In this document: positions 20,880 through 31,984 of the stretch, in pieces
How positions within the stretch are numbered: position 1 is the first letter of the stretch
How the letters are laid out: each line of letters starts with the position of its first letter
Assembly: GCA_947561395.2 (NCBI GenBank)
Contig: OX387192.1
Coordinates: 17,334,221-17,398,220, forward strand
DNA length: 64,000 nucleotides
Source: Buxus sempervirens
Lineage: Eukaryota > Streptophyta > Magnoliopsida > Buxales > Buxaceae
Direction of reading: 5' to 3'
Notes under the pieces: model-generated
The model's database searches: none
What the model saw: only the letters and a program-made list of their open reading frames with translations
Told to the model about the DNA's origin: nothing
Program-made: the position numbers and the translations under genes

Positions 20880-22643
20880 ATGGCTTCCCCTACGCCGCTT
20901 TCTTCTGTTGTTGAATCTCCTCCTGCAAGACACCTTGTTAGATCAAAACCTCCTAATCTTACCAGGTACAATGTGGTAGATTCTTTTTATGACAGATGGG
21001 TTAAGACTGGTTAACTCCATGACCCTTGACGAGGAGATTCGTTGGAATTCCATCCACTTAGGGCATATCCTACACCTCCCTAAAATTCCCTTTAAGTGGG
21101 AAATCATTGAAGCTTTGATTGGACACTGGGTTCCTGAACTAAATCTCTTCCGTTTTGATGACAAAGAGATGACTCCTACCATAGAAGAGATTGAAACCAT
21201 CCTTGGCCTAAGATTTTCTGAAAAAGTTGTGAACCCGCCCCTAAAGCCTAGCTACAAAAAGGAGGCTTCCACTTTCCTGGGTATAGGGAAGAAAGACTTA
21301 GGGAATTCTGAAACCCTATTGACTTTGTCGAAGACCTTTTTGACTGAAAAACTTCTAAGGAGTGGGGACAAGGATTCTAGGTTTAATGCATTGACTCTGG
21401 TAGTGGTCAATCAGTTGCTTTTTCCACGGGGTGATGACCAGGTTGACTTGGCTCTTATCTCAATTATCTGCCAGGTTAGGGAACGTGAGAGGTTGGCCCC
21501 TATGATCTTAGCAGAGATATACCAGGCCCTTACTGACTGCTATTTCAGAAAGAAGAAGCGCTTCCTTGCCTGCGCCCCTATCCTACAGGTAAAAAAAAAC
21601 ACATGTATTTTTTCTTTTCTTTTTTTTTTCTTTCTTTTCTTTTCCTTCTTTTTTTCTTTCTTCTTCTCTTTTTTTTTCTTTTTTTTTTCTTTCTTCTTTT
21701 TTTTTTCTTTTTCTTTTTTTTTTCTCTTTTTTTTCTCTTTTTGGAAATAAATTGAAATACTCCCCTTTTCTGCAGCTTTGGTTGCTTGACCACCTTAGCC
21801 AGGTTGAAGAGATAATTCGCCGCTTCTTTCCAAGATTGAAAGTTCCTATTTTGATGAGCAATAGGGGGTGTCCTAATATCCAAGGCGGCAAGTAGGGATG
21901 GTTCACTTTCTTGGGTACTCTCCAGGATGATCAAGTGAGATGGCTTGGCACTTATCAGCCCAATCCAGAGACAGTGATCAGCTTCAGAGATAGGAACTTT
22001 CTGGTCCTGGCAGGCTTGAAATCTGCTGTTCTTTATCTTCCTTTGAGGGTTCTTCGACAGTTCGGAGCGACCCAGGGAATTATGATCCCCACTTATATCA
22101 GCCACCATGGGGCTAAATGCTTAATTAATGAATGAGTGGTCCTATGTTCACTTTCTGCGGGGTCCTGTCTTTTCTGAGTCCCATGTGAAGGACTATCACT
22201 TTTGGATCAAGGAGCAGGTGCAGAGTCATGCCCCAGTACCAGAGGATCCTCCTGCAGTTGTTCCTCCTACCTATGAGGACATTCTGGAGTCTGAAAGGGC
22301 AACCCATAGGCGGCTTCATCAAATATGGGTACGGGAGGCTCAAGAACTTAGGATAAAAGTCCTTGTTCTGGAGAGGAAACTTGAGGAGCAAAAGTCTGGC
22401 CGCATTGCCATGGAGAAAAAACTTGAAGAACAAAGGCAAGCTCGTCGCTTTGAAGTCCGAGTGATGCGGAAGAAGTATCAGGATTCCTTGGCCGACCTTA
22501 GGGCATTGAAGATCAAGCATTCTTTTTCAGATGAAGTCATCTCCTTCTTGAGTGATCCTGATGTGGAAGGAGCTTCTGGAATCATTGCAACTCAGGCAGC
22601 TAGGATTAGGGAGCTTGAGGAGCAGTTAGGGAGTAGGGATTAG
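20880..22643 (+). pseudogene. Gene B: DUF7745/PMD-like accessory gene, decayed
   Basis: Start ATG at 20880 (MASPTPLSSVVESPP). Exon 1 runs to 21588; the intron is 21589-21775 (GTAAAA...TGCAG, very T-rich); exon 2 runs 21776-22643. The conserved core is GHILHLPKIPFKWEIIEALI, then LFRFDDKEMTPTIEEIETIL, the wording of the DUF7745 family, which resembles PMD and is common in plant transposons. The last ~120 residues (EDILESERATHRR ... ARIRELEEQLG) look like coiled coil. Lesions: a frameshift near 20985-20995, a TAG at 21893-21895, and a shift near 22128-22135 at CLINE/NEWSYV. Family name from memory of motif wording; moderate certainty. Confidence 0.72.
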
Positions 22644-23569
22644 ATCCTTTTATCTCTTTTTTTTTTCTTCATACTTTTATACAAAAGCAAACTCCATTAG
22701 TGGAAAGACAATAGATTTAATTCAAAAATAGGTTTTATATTATTGGCCTCAGAATTCTCAGATGCTTATAAAAACAGAAGTTTTATGAAAAAGTATTTGA
22801 TTTCTCATCACTGGCCAAAGTATAGTTTTTTTTTTTTTTGAAAGCTGATCCAAAATACTTAATCACATATAATTAAAGGAATTAAAATCAGATTGAATAA
22901 TAAAGAGCGTAGTCCAAGCAATAGGGAGAGACCAAATCTGTCTACCCCGTGACCTTTAGAATCATCCCCTAATGGCTTTACTTTCATGATTGATCCTGCT
23001 AATCTGCTCAGTTTCCAATGCTCATGCTGATTACATTTGGACCACATGATCAACTCAACCTTTGATTTTTTTTCTTCTTTTTTTTTTTCTATTTTTTCCT
23101 TTTTTTGCACTTATTGCTTATTGCCCCTAGTGCCAATTACGGTTTTCACTAGGGTTGGCTTCTGTATTCCGTCATCACCAATCTTACTCTGAAAGTTGAA
23201 TGAATATACTAAAATCACCGAGGGCTTAATAATAGGACGAAACAAAGGCTAAGCTCGGTTTATGAAAGAAAATGTATTAAAGGCTCAAAATTTTCTAAGT
23301 GTGAAAATGGGTCAACTGGACTTACAGTCATGATGAATTCAATCCCATTCCCCTTTATTTTGTATTTGGCTTTCATTTGCCCCTATTTTTTTCTTTTTTT
23401 CTTTCTGCCCCTATTGGTTTCGCCCCTATGGGCCTTGCCCTAGTATAAGACTGTAAGTCCAGTTTAGGTTTAACAAAGAAGACGAACAGGCTCAAATTGG
23501 CTTGACTAGGGATGCAAATTTTGGGATATAAGGAACAATGGCCTTAGATCATTTCCTAGTAATATTCAT
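22644..23569. other. Ogre 1 spacer between gene B and integrase; no gene seen
   Basis: AT-rich sequence with long T runs (for example near 22828, 23075 and 23390). It is the 3' flank of gene B on the plus strand and of integrase on the minus strand. No conserved coding potential is visible on either strand. The two convergent transcription units must end here. Confidence 0.6.
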
Positions 23570-24836
23570 TCATGGAAAATATCTCTTTACTGCATCAGAG
23601 TTAATTGGCTCAGGAAAATCTTTCCCATCCATTTCTGTTAAGATGAGAGCACCCCCTGATAGGATCTTCTTGACCACATAAGGTCCTTCCCAATTTGGTT
23701 TGAATTTTCCACGAGGGTCTTCCAAAAAGGGTAAGATTTTCTTCACTACTAAATTTCCTTCTTGGAAAGTTCTGGACTTCACCTTCTTATTGTAAGCCTT
23801 GGCCATTCTCTTCTGATACAATTGGCCATGACAAAGCACTTTTAATCGCTTTTCCTCTATTAGATTGAGTTGATCATGTCTTGACTGTATCCATTCAGCT
23901 TCTTCTAATTCAGCTTCCATTAGCACTCTTAGTGAAGGTATTTCTACTTCTACTGGTAATACTGCTTCCATTCCATATACTAAAGAGTACGGGGTTGCCC
24001 CTGTAGAAGTTCGAATTGAGGTTCTGTAAGCATGTAGATCAAGTGGCAGCATTTCATGCCAATCTTTAAAACTCACTACCATATTCTGAATGATCTTCTT
24101 TATATTCTTATTTGCTGCTTCCACTGCCCCATTCATCTTTGGTTTATACGAAGCTGACTTATGGTGGGTAATCTGAAACTGTTCACGCATCTTTCTCATG
24201 TCCTTGTTCTTAAGGTTTGAAGCATTGTCGGATACTATGGCACTTGGCAAACCGTAACGACAAATGATATTGTGCTTCAAGAATTTCAAAACGTGGCTAC
24301 TTGTAATGTTTGCATATGAAGCTGCCTCTACCCACTTGGTGAAGTAATCAATTGCTACAAGTATAAACCTGTGTCCATTTGATGCCTTTGGCGATATCAT
24401 CCCAATGACGTCTATGCCCCACATGGAGAAGGGCCATGGAGATGTCATGTTGTGCAATTCACTTGGGGGTGCATTCTTGTTATCCGGATACACTTGGCAT
24501 AAATGACACCTTTTGACATTTATATAGCAATCATGCTCCATAGTCGACCAGTAATATCCCAATCGCAGAATTTTCTTGGCGAGCATGTGCCCGTTCATAT
24601 GAGGTCCACACACTCCTCCATGTACAGTTTCAACTAGCCTTTCTGACTTGGTCTTGGCAACACATCTAAGTAGTATATCATTATGTGATCTTTTGTACAA
24701 CTGCCCACCACTTAGTAAGAACTGTCCTGCCAATCTTTGTATTGTTCTTTTCTCTGTAGAAGTGACATTTTCTGGCAAACTCCGATTACTTAAGAAGTTC
24801 TTAATATCTTGAAACCATGGTACCTCTTCTTCTGGG
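23570..24836 (-). CDS. Ogre 1 integrase region of the polyprotein
   Basis: Open from the chromovirus B insertion site to the stop after RYFP. It contains an H-H-C-C zinc module (HGGVCGPHMNGH ... CHLCQ), the DDE core with Asp in WGIDVIG and SDNASNL and Glu in NGAVEAANK (second Asp to Glu spacing 35 residues), and the GPY/F-like C-terminal segment (FKPNWEGPYVVKKIL). No chromodomain, as expected for the Tat/Ogre lineage. The zinc and catalytic residues are intact. The frame agrees with the RNase H piece at 34338-36681 across the 5-bp target duplication. It marks the end of pol; the two antisense genes follow before the 3' LTR. Confidence 0.92.
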
Positions 24837-24841
24837 GTTTC

Positions 24842-27189
24842 TGTAAAACCCCGAATTTTCCTTAAATAATAAATTAAATTAGTAAATAATATTACCCAGA
24901 GTTATGATTGATAGAAACATTTTAATATTGTAGGGGGTGATCAACTTAGCGGAGATCCAGAATTAGACGCAGATCTGACCGTCCGATCATGAGATATCAA
25001 GGTATGTATTCTGATTGGGCGTGTGTATGGAATTTGGTATAGGTGAGACACATGGGATAAGTGAGTATAAGTATTAGTTTAATAACCTAAATTTATACGC
25101 GTGTATTCTCGCTCGTATTGATCAGCCGCAAGCGACAAGCGACCGAAGGAGAAGAAGAAGAAGGGGAAGAAGAAAAGCTTGGGTTTTTGGAGTTCTTCAT
25201 CTTCCAGAGTGTTGCTGGGTGATAGAGAAGCGTGGTTGAGAGAAGAGAGGAAGAGGAACCTTCGTTCAAGAGGTAGGTGACACCGTTTGGTTTTAAATTC
25301 GGATTTATCTTTGTTTAATCGCAAACGCATGTTTCTATGATATGTAAAGTTGTATTTAGTTAGCTAAGCATGTTATAAATACATTAGAATGAGTTTAGAC
25401 GAGAAAAATCGTGATTTAGAACTGTTTCTGCTCGATTTGGTGAGACCGCCGACCTCGACTGTGCGAGGCGCTCATCGGCGATCTTAGGCGCTGGTTAAAG
25501 TTTTGAGGACGCCGTGGACTGCGGGACGACGGACCGTGGGCGCTCGAAATTGCACTACCGCCGACTGATGACCGCCCGGAGCGATCCCAGGCGCTCTCAG
25601 CAGAATTTCCAATTTTTCATAATTTCGAACCTAATTCAATTCTAAACTATTTTTAGACAATTTTAATGATTAATTAAGGTACTTTAAGACCAAAATAAAC
25701 TACCTAAATCCCTGTTTTACAGAAAAACAAATTAGGGAGATATTTAGGACATTAGTTGCCAAGTTTTGAAGGTATATGAGAAATGTGATTTTGGAAAAGC
25801 CTAACTACCATTTGATTATCTAAACACTTCTAAATGGCATTATAAATCATAAGACATTATAAAGAGAATTCAGAATCCGAATGACGGAATAATGAAGTGA
25901 ATGTACAGATATAACCATTATATGCCGCTAGGCACCAACCCTTATAGAAATATGATACTTTAGGGAATTTTGGAGTCTAGTGGGCATAGCTGGTTATGGA
26001 TCCATAGTCGTAGCAAGATAGCTGAGGGATATGTCATTTGGGTTGAGTTACTCCTATATGCGACGCGCTTCCTTTGTAAGTTAGTTTGTCTGGGAAGGTC
26101 CTATGTCTGGAGGGACACCCCGGTGAGCCGCTGGTGATTCCCTGTACATGTGGATAAGCAACCACCTCCATGTATTGATTCAGGTGCTGCATGCTGGTGG
26201 TACATGCCAACTTTGATGGGTACGTGTGCAATAAGTCGGTGACTACGGCTCTTGTCTAAGCTGCGCTGCATGGGGCTTGAGTATCATTAGTAGCATCGCT
26301 CCTAAGTCGCACGGTGGTATAGCAATTGGTTGAGAATCATCTCAAAAGGTTTATCTTACTTTGTGAGTCCTACAATGACACTGAAAACATAACACTTGAT
26401 ATGATTACTATTGTGCACGTGCGGGATGCATGTGATTGGGATATTGGTTGGATGTGACTGCTTAGTACATCCTGGCAATGTATGGATTATGCTACTGATT
26501 TGGCTATTGAGTTCTTATATTAAAACTTGCTGAAAATCATTTCTAGAACTGTTATCAAACTGTTTTGTGTTCATGAATGGTATAAACGATTATGCGAGCC
26601 TGATTTATCGATGTTGCTTTATCGTGCATGAAATGTTACTTTGCTTATATTAACTGTTTAATCATGCATGTGTTACCTACTGAGATATTCGTATCTTACC
26701 CTACTTCTATTCCATTTTTTTTCAGCTGATACGCGAGAGGGGGATCTCTTAGACTTCCAGGGAGAGATAGCCGAGTATTCGCCGGAGGATTATTATTATC
26801 CAGATCTTGTCTGAGGTGGATTGATGTTATAGACTTAGCATTTTTAATTGGTTTATTATCATTTATTGGATTTGATGTATGAGAGAGACAAGAGAGAGTT
26901 AGTAACCAGTTCATTTTACCAGACTTTGATATTACTGACTGATGGTCAAGCTTTATGCTTGTTTGAGGATTTTGATCTACACTTCCGCACATACTTGTTT
27001 CCGCAACTCTGATAGTTTACTATATACATTGGATTTTCTTTCTTTGGTCTGGTATGTTATTGATGTTGTAATTGATATGGGCCAGTAACACCTCGGATTT
27101 GGTTTTTGAACTAAATTCGGGTTGTTACAGTAGCGAACCGGGTTCGGGTCGGGTGCCGGTTTGCACTGACCCGGGTTCGGGGCGTTACA
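24842..27189 (+). repeat. 5' LTR of chromovirus B
   Basis: TGTAAAACCCCGAATTTTCC ... GGGGCGTTACA, 2348 bp. It contains a CpG-rich block (about 25440-25610) of GGCGCT/GACCGCC words and several short palindromes between 26000 and 26300. No protein-coding content is believable in it. Confidence 0.95.
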
Positions 27190-27193
27190 GAGA

Positions 27194-27205
27194 TGGTATC
27201 AGAGA
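27194..27205 (+). other. Primer-binding site of chromovirus B (tRNA-iMet type)
   Basis: TGGTATCAGAGA four bases after the 5' LTR end, complementary to initiator tRNA-Met, identical to the PBS of chromovirus A. Confidence 0.94.
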
Positions 27206-27313
27206 AATGGTCCTAACCTTAGATTAGCCAGCTTTAGGGGAATGGGATTGGGAGTACGCTAGATAGAACCCCTAGAATTATTGGATTCTAACAAGTGAAA
27301 TTGTATTTTGCAG

Positions 27314-28320
27314 ATGGCTGGTAGGGGAAGACGTGCTAGAGTTGATCCTATTGAGGAGGAGCAGCAGGATGTTCCACTACCTCCACCACCTCCAGGGGTG
27401 ATATATGGACTGTTGTTGGCACCTTGGCAGAGCTTCTTGCCAAGGAAAGGGAGGAGAGACTGAGCCAGCATGGCAATGGCGGAAATGGTGGCAATGGTCA
27501 CGGAGAGGAGCCTATACATGAGCAGGCCATACATACGGCCAAGGATCTTGAGCAATTCAGGAAATTGGATCCACCTATCTTCAGTGGACGACCAGATCCT
27601 ATGGAGGCTGAGAGATGGCTGATGCGAGTCGAGTGGATTTTTGAGGCTATGGGATGCCCTATGGACCGGAGAGTGCGTTTGGCAGCATTCTTGTTTGAGG
27701 GAGAGGCAGTGCACTGGTGGACAGCCAGAAAGAGGCAGGATCCACAGGCTACGTACATGACTTGGGATAGATTCCGAGAGGTCTTCTATGACCAGTATTT
27801 TTCTGAGGAAGTTTGGCTCAAGAAGGAGCGGGAATTTATGGAGATTACTCAGGGAGGCCAGACGGTGGCTCAGTACGAGGCTAGATTTGCAGCCTTGTCC
27901 CGATTTGCACCTCATATGACACAGGATGAGAGGAGGCTGACTTCACATTTTGAGCGGGGTCTGAAGCCTGAGATTAGGAGTATGCTGACAGTACTCTTGT
28001 GCACCGAACTGAAGGACGTGATACGTAGAGCCACTAGAGCTGAGAGTGACTTGGAGGCTAGAGCGAGCCAGAGCAGAGCTAGGCCATCTATGGGGCCGGC
28101 AGATCAGAGAGGTTTCCTTAGTGGGAACAAGAGACCCAGAGACTGGACTAGGGCAGAGCCTGCAGGAGGACAGTATAGAGCAGTTCCGAAGGCATGTGCC
28201 AGTTGCGGCGATACCATGTTCCTGGACCGTGTGTTGCAGCGCCAGGCACCTGCTACCGATGTGGTAGGCCGGGTCACAGGATCACGGATTGTCGATTTCC
28301 TACTACTTATCAGCCGTTAG
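27314..28320 (+). pseudogene. Chromovirus B gag
   Basis: ATG at 27314 (MAGRGRRARVDPIEEE). A one-base deletion near 27400 shifts frame before the gag domain, which then reads DLEQFRKLDPPIFSGRPDPM ... VHWWTARKRQ and YEARFAALSRFAPHM. A second one-base deletion near 28207 breaks the frame just before the zinc knuckle ([14 protein letters not shown]), which continues in the next frame. Gag packages element RNA in the cytoplasmic particle; this copy could not do so unaided. Confidence 0.93.
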
Positions 28321-30737
28321 CTGTGCCACGACCGGCATTACCATTGCCAGAGACCGCGCCTGCTTTTCCACAGAGGCCACAGTTCCAGCAACCAGCTCAG
28401 AGAGCACCGGTTGGGCAGAAGCCCCAGGGCCGAGGACCAGTTCAGAGAGGAGGCCAGAGGCAGACAGTACCTGCTCAGCAGCAGCCAGCGAGGGTATATG
28501 CAGTGGATGCACATGAGGAGCGTGAACCCGATCGTGTGGAGGATATTGAGGGTGATCCCGAGGCACCTGAGTTGATTGGAGGTATTCTCTTCATCTGTGG
28601 TAGATCAGCATGTGTTCTGTTTGATTCTGGTGCTTCCCATTCTTTTATATCGCCTGCTTGTGCACAACGGATTGGTTTGTCACCCACTGAATTGGATACT
28701 GTTTTGTCTGTGCACACACCGTTGGGAGAGTCTACTCGAGTGGAGCATATGTATAGAGACTGTATGATTAGATTGGTTAGATTGGAGTTGTCTGGTGATT
28801 TGATTGCCTTAGACATTGGGGGTTTTGATGTGATATTGGGGATGGATTGGCTATGTAGACACCATGTGACGTTGGATTGTTATGCGGGTACAGTGATAGT
28901 TAGAGGGCCAGATCAGACCACTCATTGTTTCAAATGTGAGGGGTTGAAGTCGCGGATTGGTCTGGTAGCATCTGTGATAGCAGAGGAGCTTAGGAGTGAC
29001 ACCCTTGTCATCTTCGATGTACCTGTTGTACAGGAGTTTGCGGATGTGTTTCCAGAGGATTTACCTGGATTACCACCTGCTAGAGGAGTAGAGTTCAGGA
29101 TACAGTTGATGCCTGGTACGGCTCCAGTTTCGAAACCAACCTATAGGCTTGCGAAACCAGAACAGGAGGAACTTAAGAAACAGTTAGATGAGCTCCAGGA
29201 AAAAGGTTTCATTAGACCCAGTATGTCTCCGTGGGGCGCTCCAGTTCTATTTGTCCAGAAGAAGGATGGAAGCATGAGGATGTGTATTGATTATAGGCAA
29301 CTGAATGAAGTCACAGTGAAGAACAAGTATCCGTTGCCTAGGATTGATGACCTATTTGACCAGTTAGGAGGATCATCTTGGTTCTCCAAGATAGACTTGA
29401 GGTCAGGATATCATCAGGTGAGAGTAGCAGAGGAGGACATAGAGAAGACAGCTTTTCGTACACGCTATGGGCATTATGAGTTCTTGGTTATGCCTTTTGG
29501 GTTGACCAATGCCCCAGCTGTTTTCATGGACCTCATGAACAGGATTTTTCATGCATACTTGGACAGTTTTGTAGTGGTGTTCATTGATGACATCCTAGTA
29601 TACTCTAAGACCCGAGAAGCACATGAAGGGCATTTGAAGTTAGTATTGTGCACTTTGAGAGACCACAAGTTGTATGGGAAATTTAGTAAATGTCAGTTTT
29701 GGCTAAGGCAAATTTCTTTCTTAGGTCATATTATCTCAGGAGAGGGTATATCTGTGGACCCTGAGAAGGTAAAGGCAGTGGCAGAATGGCCGAGGCTTAC
29801 TACAGTGACATAGGTCAGGAGTTTCCTTGGTATGGCAGGTTACTACAGGAGATTCATCGCTGGATTTTCACGTATAGCTGCACCCTTGTCTAATCTAACC
29901 AAGAAGGCAGTGAAATTCCAATGGGATGAGAAATGTGAGCAGAGTTTCCAGGAACTGAAGCAGAGATTGACTACTGCACCAGTTTTGATTGTGCCATCCA
30001 TGGATGAGGCATTTGCGGTGTATTGTGATGCTTCTAGGATAGGCTTGGGGTGTGTACTGATGCAGCAAGGTAGAGTTATAGCGTATGCTTCGAGATTGTT
30101 GAGGCCGCATGAGAAGAACTACCCTACCCACGATTTGGAGCTTGCTGCCATAGTCTTTGCATTGAAGCTATGGAGGCATTACCTTTATGGAGTAGAGTTT
30201 GAGATGTTTTCTGATCATAAGAGCTTGAGATATTTGTTTTCACAGAAAGACCTGAATATGAGGCAGCGAAGGTGGATGGATTTGCTAAAGGATTTCAAGT
30301 TTACTTTGCAATACCACCCTGGTAAGGCAAATGTAGTGGCGGATGCTTTGAGTAGAAAAAGTTCAGTTGAAGGTCAAATAGCTACTTTAGCAGCTTTCAT
30401 GATGAGCCAGTGTAGATTGATTGATTCAGTCAGAGATTGGCAGGGAGAGTTTAGCATGCCACAGGATGGAGTAATTCGAGTTGCTCGTGTTCAGATTGAA
30501 CCAGATTTGGTTCAGTTGATTCGGGAGAAACAATTGATTGACCCACAGTTGATCCAGACTAGGGAGATGATGAGTAGAGGATCTGAGGGAGCTGTAGATT
30601 TTGCAGATAGAGATGGGCTATTGAGATATAGAGGTCGTATTTGCGTTCCAGCTAATGAAGAAATTAAGGAGAAAATATTGACGGAGGGTCATAGATCGAA
30701 GTATGCAGTTCACCCAGGAAGTACGAAAAATGTATAA
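28208..30737 (+). pseudogene. Chromovirus B protease, RT and RNase H
   Basis: After the zinc knuckle come retropepsin ([10 protein letters not shown]), RT ([24 protein letters not shown], catalytic FIDDILVYS) and RNase H ([40 protein letters not shown]). A TAG at 29811-29813 stands where chromovirus A has Glu, so this one is a G-to-T change. A one-base insertion in an A run near 30727 ends the frame at the start of the integrase zinc module. Confidence 0.94.
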
Positions 30738-31943
30738 GAACTTAAAGGAAATCTATTGGTGGTCAGGAATGAAGAGAGAGATTGCAGAGTATGTGGCAAA
30801 GTGTTTGATATGCCAGCAATTGAAGGCCGAGCATCGGAAACCACCTGGTTTACTTCAGTCACTTCCTATTCCAGAGTGGAAGTGGGAGCATGTGACTATG
30901 GATTTTGTATCAGGGTTACCACTGACAGCAAGGAAGGAAGATGCTATTTGGTTGTTGTGGATAGACTGACTAAGTCCGCACATTTCTTGCCTATGAGCAC
31001 TTCGCAGCCGATGAAGTCTTTAGCTGAGTTATATGTCAAGGAGATAGTGAGACTTCATGGAGTGCCAGTTTCTATAGTGTCTGACAGAGATGCACGATTC
31101 ACAGCACGCTTTTGGCTTGCATTTCAGGCAGCTTTGGGGACTAAGCTTAATTTCAGCACTAGTTATCATCCTCAGACAGATGGACAGTCTGAGCGTACCA
31201 TTCAGACTTTGGAAGACATGTTGAGATGCTGTGTTATGGATTGGGGAGGCAGTTGGAATCAGCACCTACCATTGGTGGAGTTTGCCTATAATAACAGCTA
31301 TCAGGCGAGTATTTAGATGGCACCATTCGAGGCACTTTATGGCAGACCGTGTAGATCCCCAGTGTGCTGGGTGGAAGTTGGTGAAAGATAACTCATTGGG
31401 CCCCAGATTGTACAAGATAGCATTGAGAAGGTGAATCAGATTAGGCGAAACATGCTTACAGCCCAGAGTCGTCAGAAGAGTTATGCAGATACTAGAAGAA
31501 GAGATTTGCATTTTGAAGTTGGTGATTGGGTATTTCTGAAGATATCACCATCTCGTGGAATCAAGAGATTTGGAAAGAAAGGCAAATTGGCTCCAAGATA
31601 TATAGGTCCGTTTGAGATTAAGGGTACAGTGGGACCATTAGCATACAGATTGGCTTTACCTACACAACTGGAAGGAGTTCATGACGTATTCCATGTTTCT
31701 ATGTTGAGGAAGTACGTGCATGACCCTACTCATATCATTCAGCATGAGCCGATAGTAGTGCGAGGGGACTTGACTTACGAGGAGCATCCAGTTGAGATTT
31801 TGGACAGGAAGGAGCAGGTTCTTCGTACTAAGGTGATACCATTTGTGAAAGTACTTTGGCAAAATCACACGACTGAGGAAGCTACTTGGGAATTGGAATC
31901 AGAAATGCAGAGGAAGTATCCCAACTTATTTCCAGAACCATAA
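30703..31943 (+). pseudogene. Chromovirus B integrase with chromodomain
   Basis: H-H-C-C module ending CLICQQ, then the catalytic core with SDRDARF and GQSERTIQ (Glu retained) and a C-terminal chromodomain ending RKYPNLFPEP. Lesions: a one-base deletion near 30945 at IWLLW/VVVDRL, TAG at 31314-31316 and TAA at 31389-31391, both where Gln is expected. The chromodomain (about 31780-31930) is intact; in chromoviruses it directs integration to marked chromatin. Confidence 0.93.
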
Positions 31944-31971
31944 GGTAAATTTCGAGGACGAAATTTTCTTT

Positions 31972-31984
31972 AAGGAGGGGAGGA
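31972..31984 (+). other. Polypurine tract of chromovirus B
   Basis: AAGGAGGGGAGGA directly precedes the 3' LTR start TGTAAAACC at 31985. Confidence 0.9.

Noticed and set aside
21578..22108. Lys/Arg-rich open frames on the minus strand
   Set aside because: They are the complement of the T-rich intron of gene B and have no conserved motif.
26034..26330. A fixed-loop hairpin array in the chromovirus B LTR
   Set aside because: Short palindromes exist (TATGGATCCATA, CACCT/AGGTG, GCATG/CATGC) but I could not find a constant loop or period, so it does not match the arrays reported.
25079..26992. Repeated open frames in both chromovirus B LTRs (25079-25330/32222-32473 and others)
   Set aside because: LTR duplication explains the repetition; the frames are antisense and unlike any known protein.
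27194..27205. Possible tRNA-Met gene fragment
   Set aside because: Only the 12-nt primer-binding complement is present, in the exact PBS position; no tRNA cloverleaf follows.
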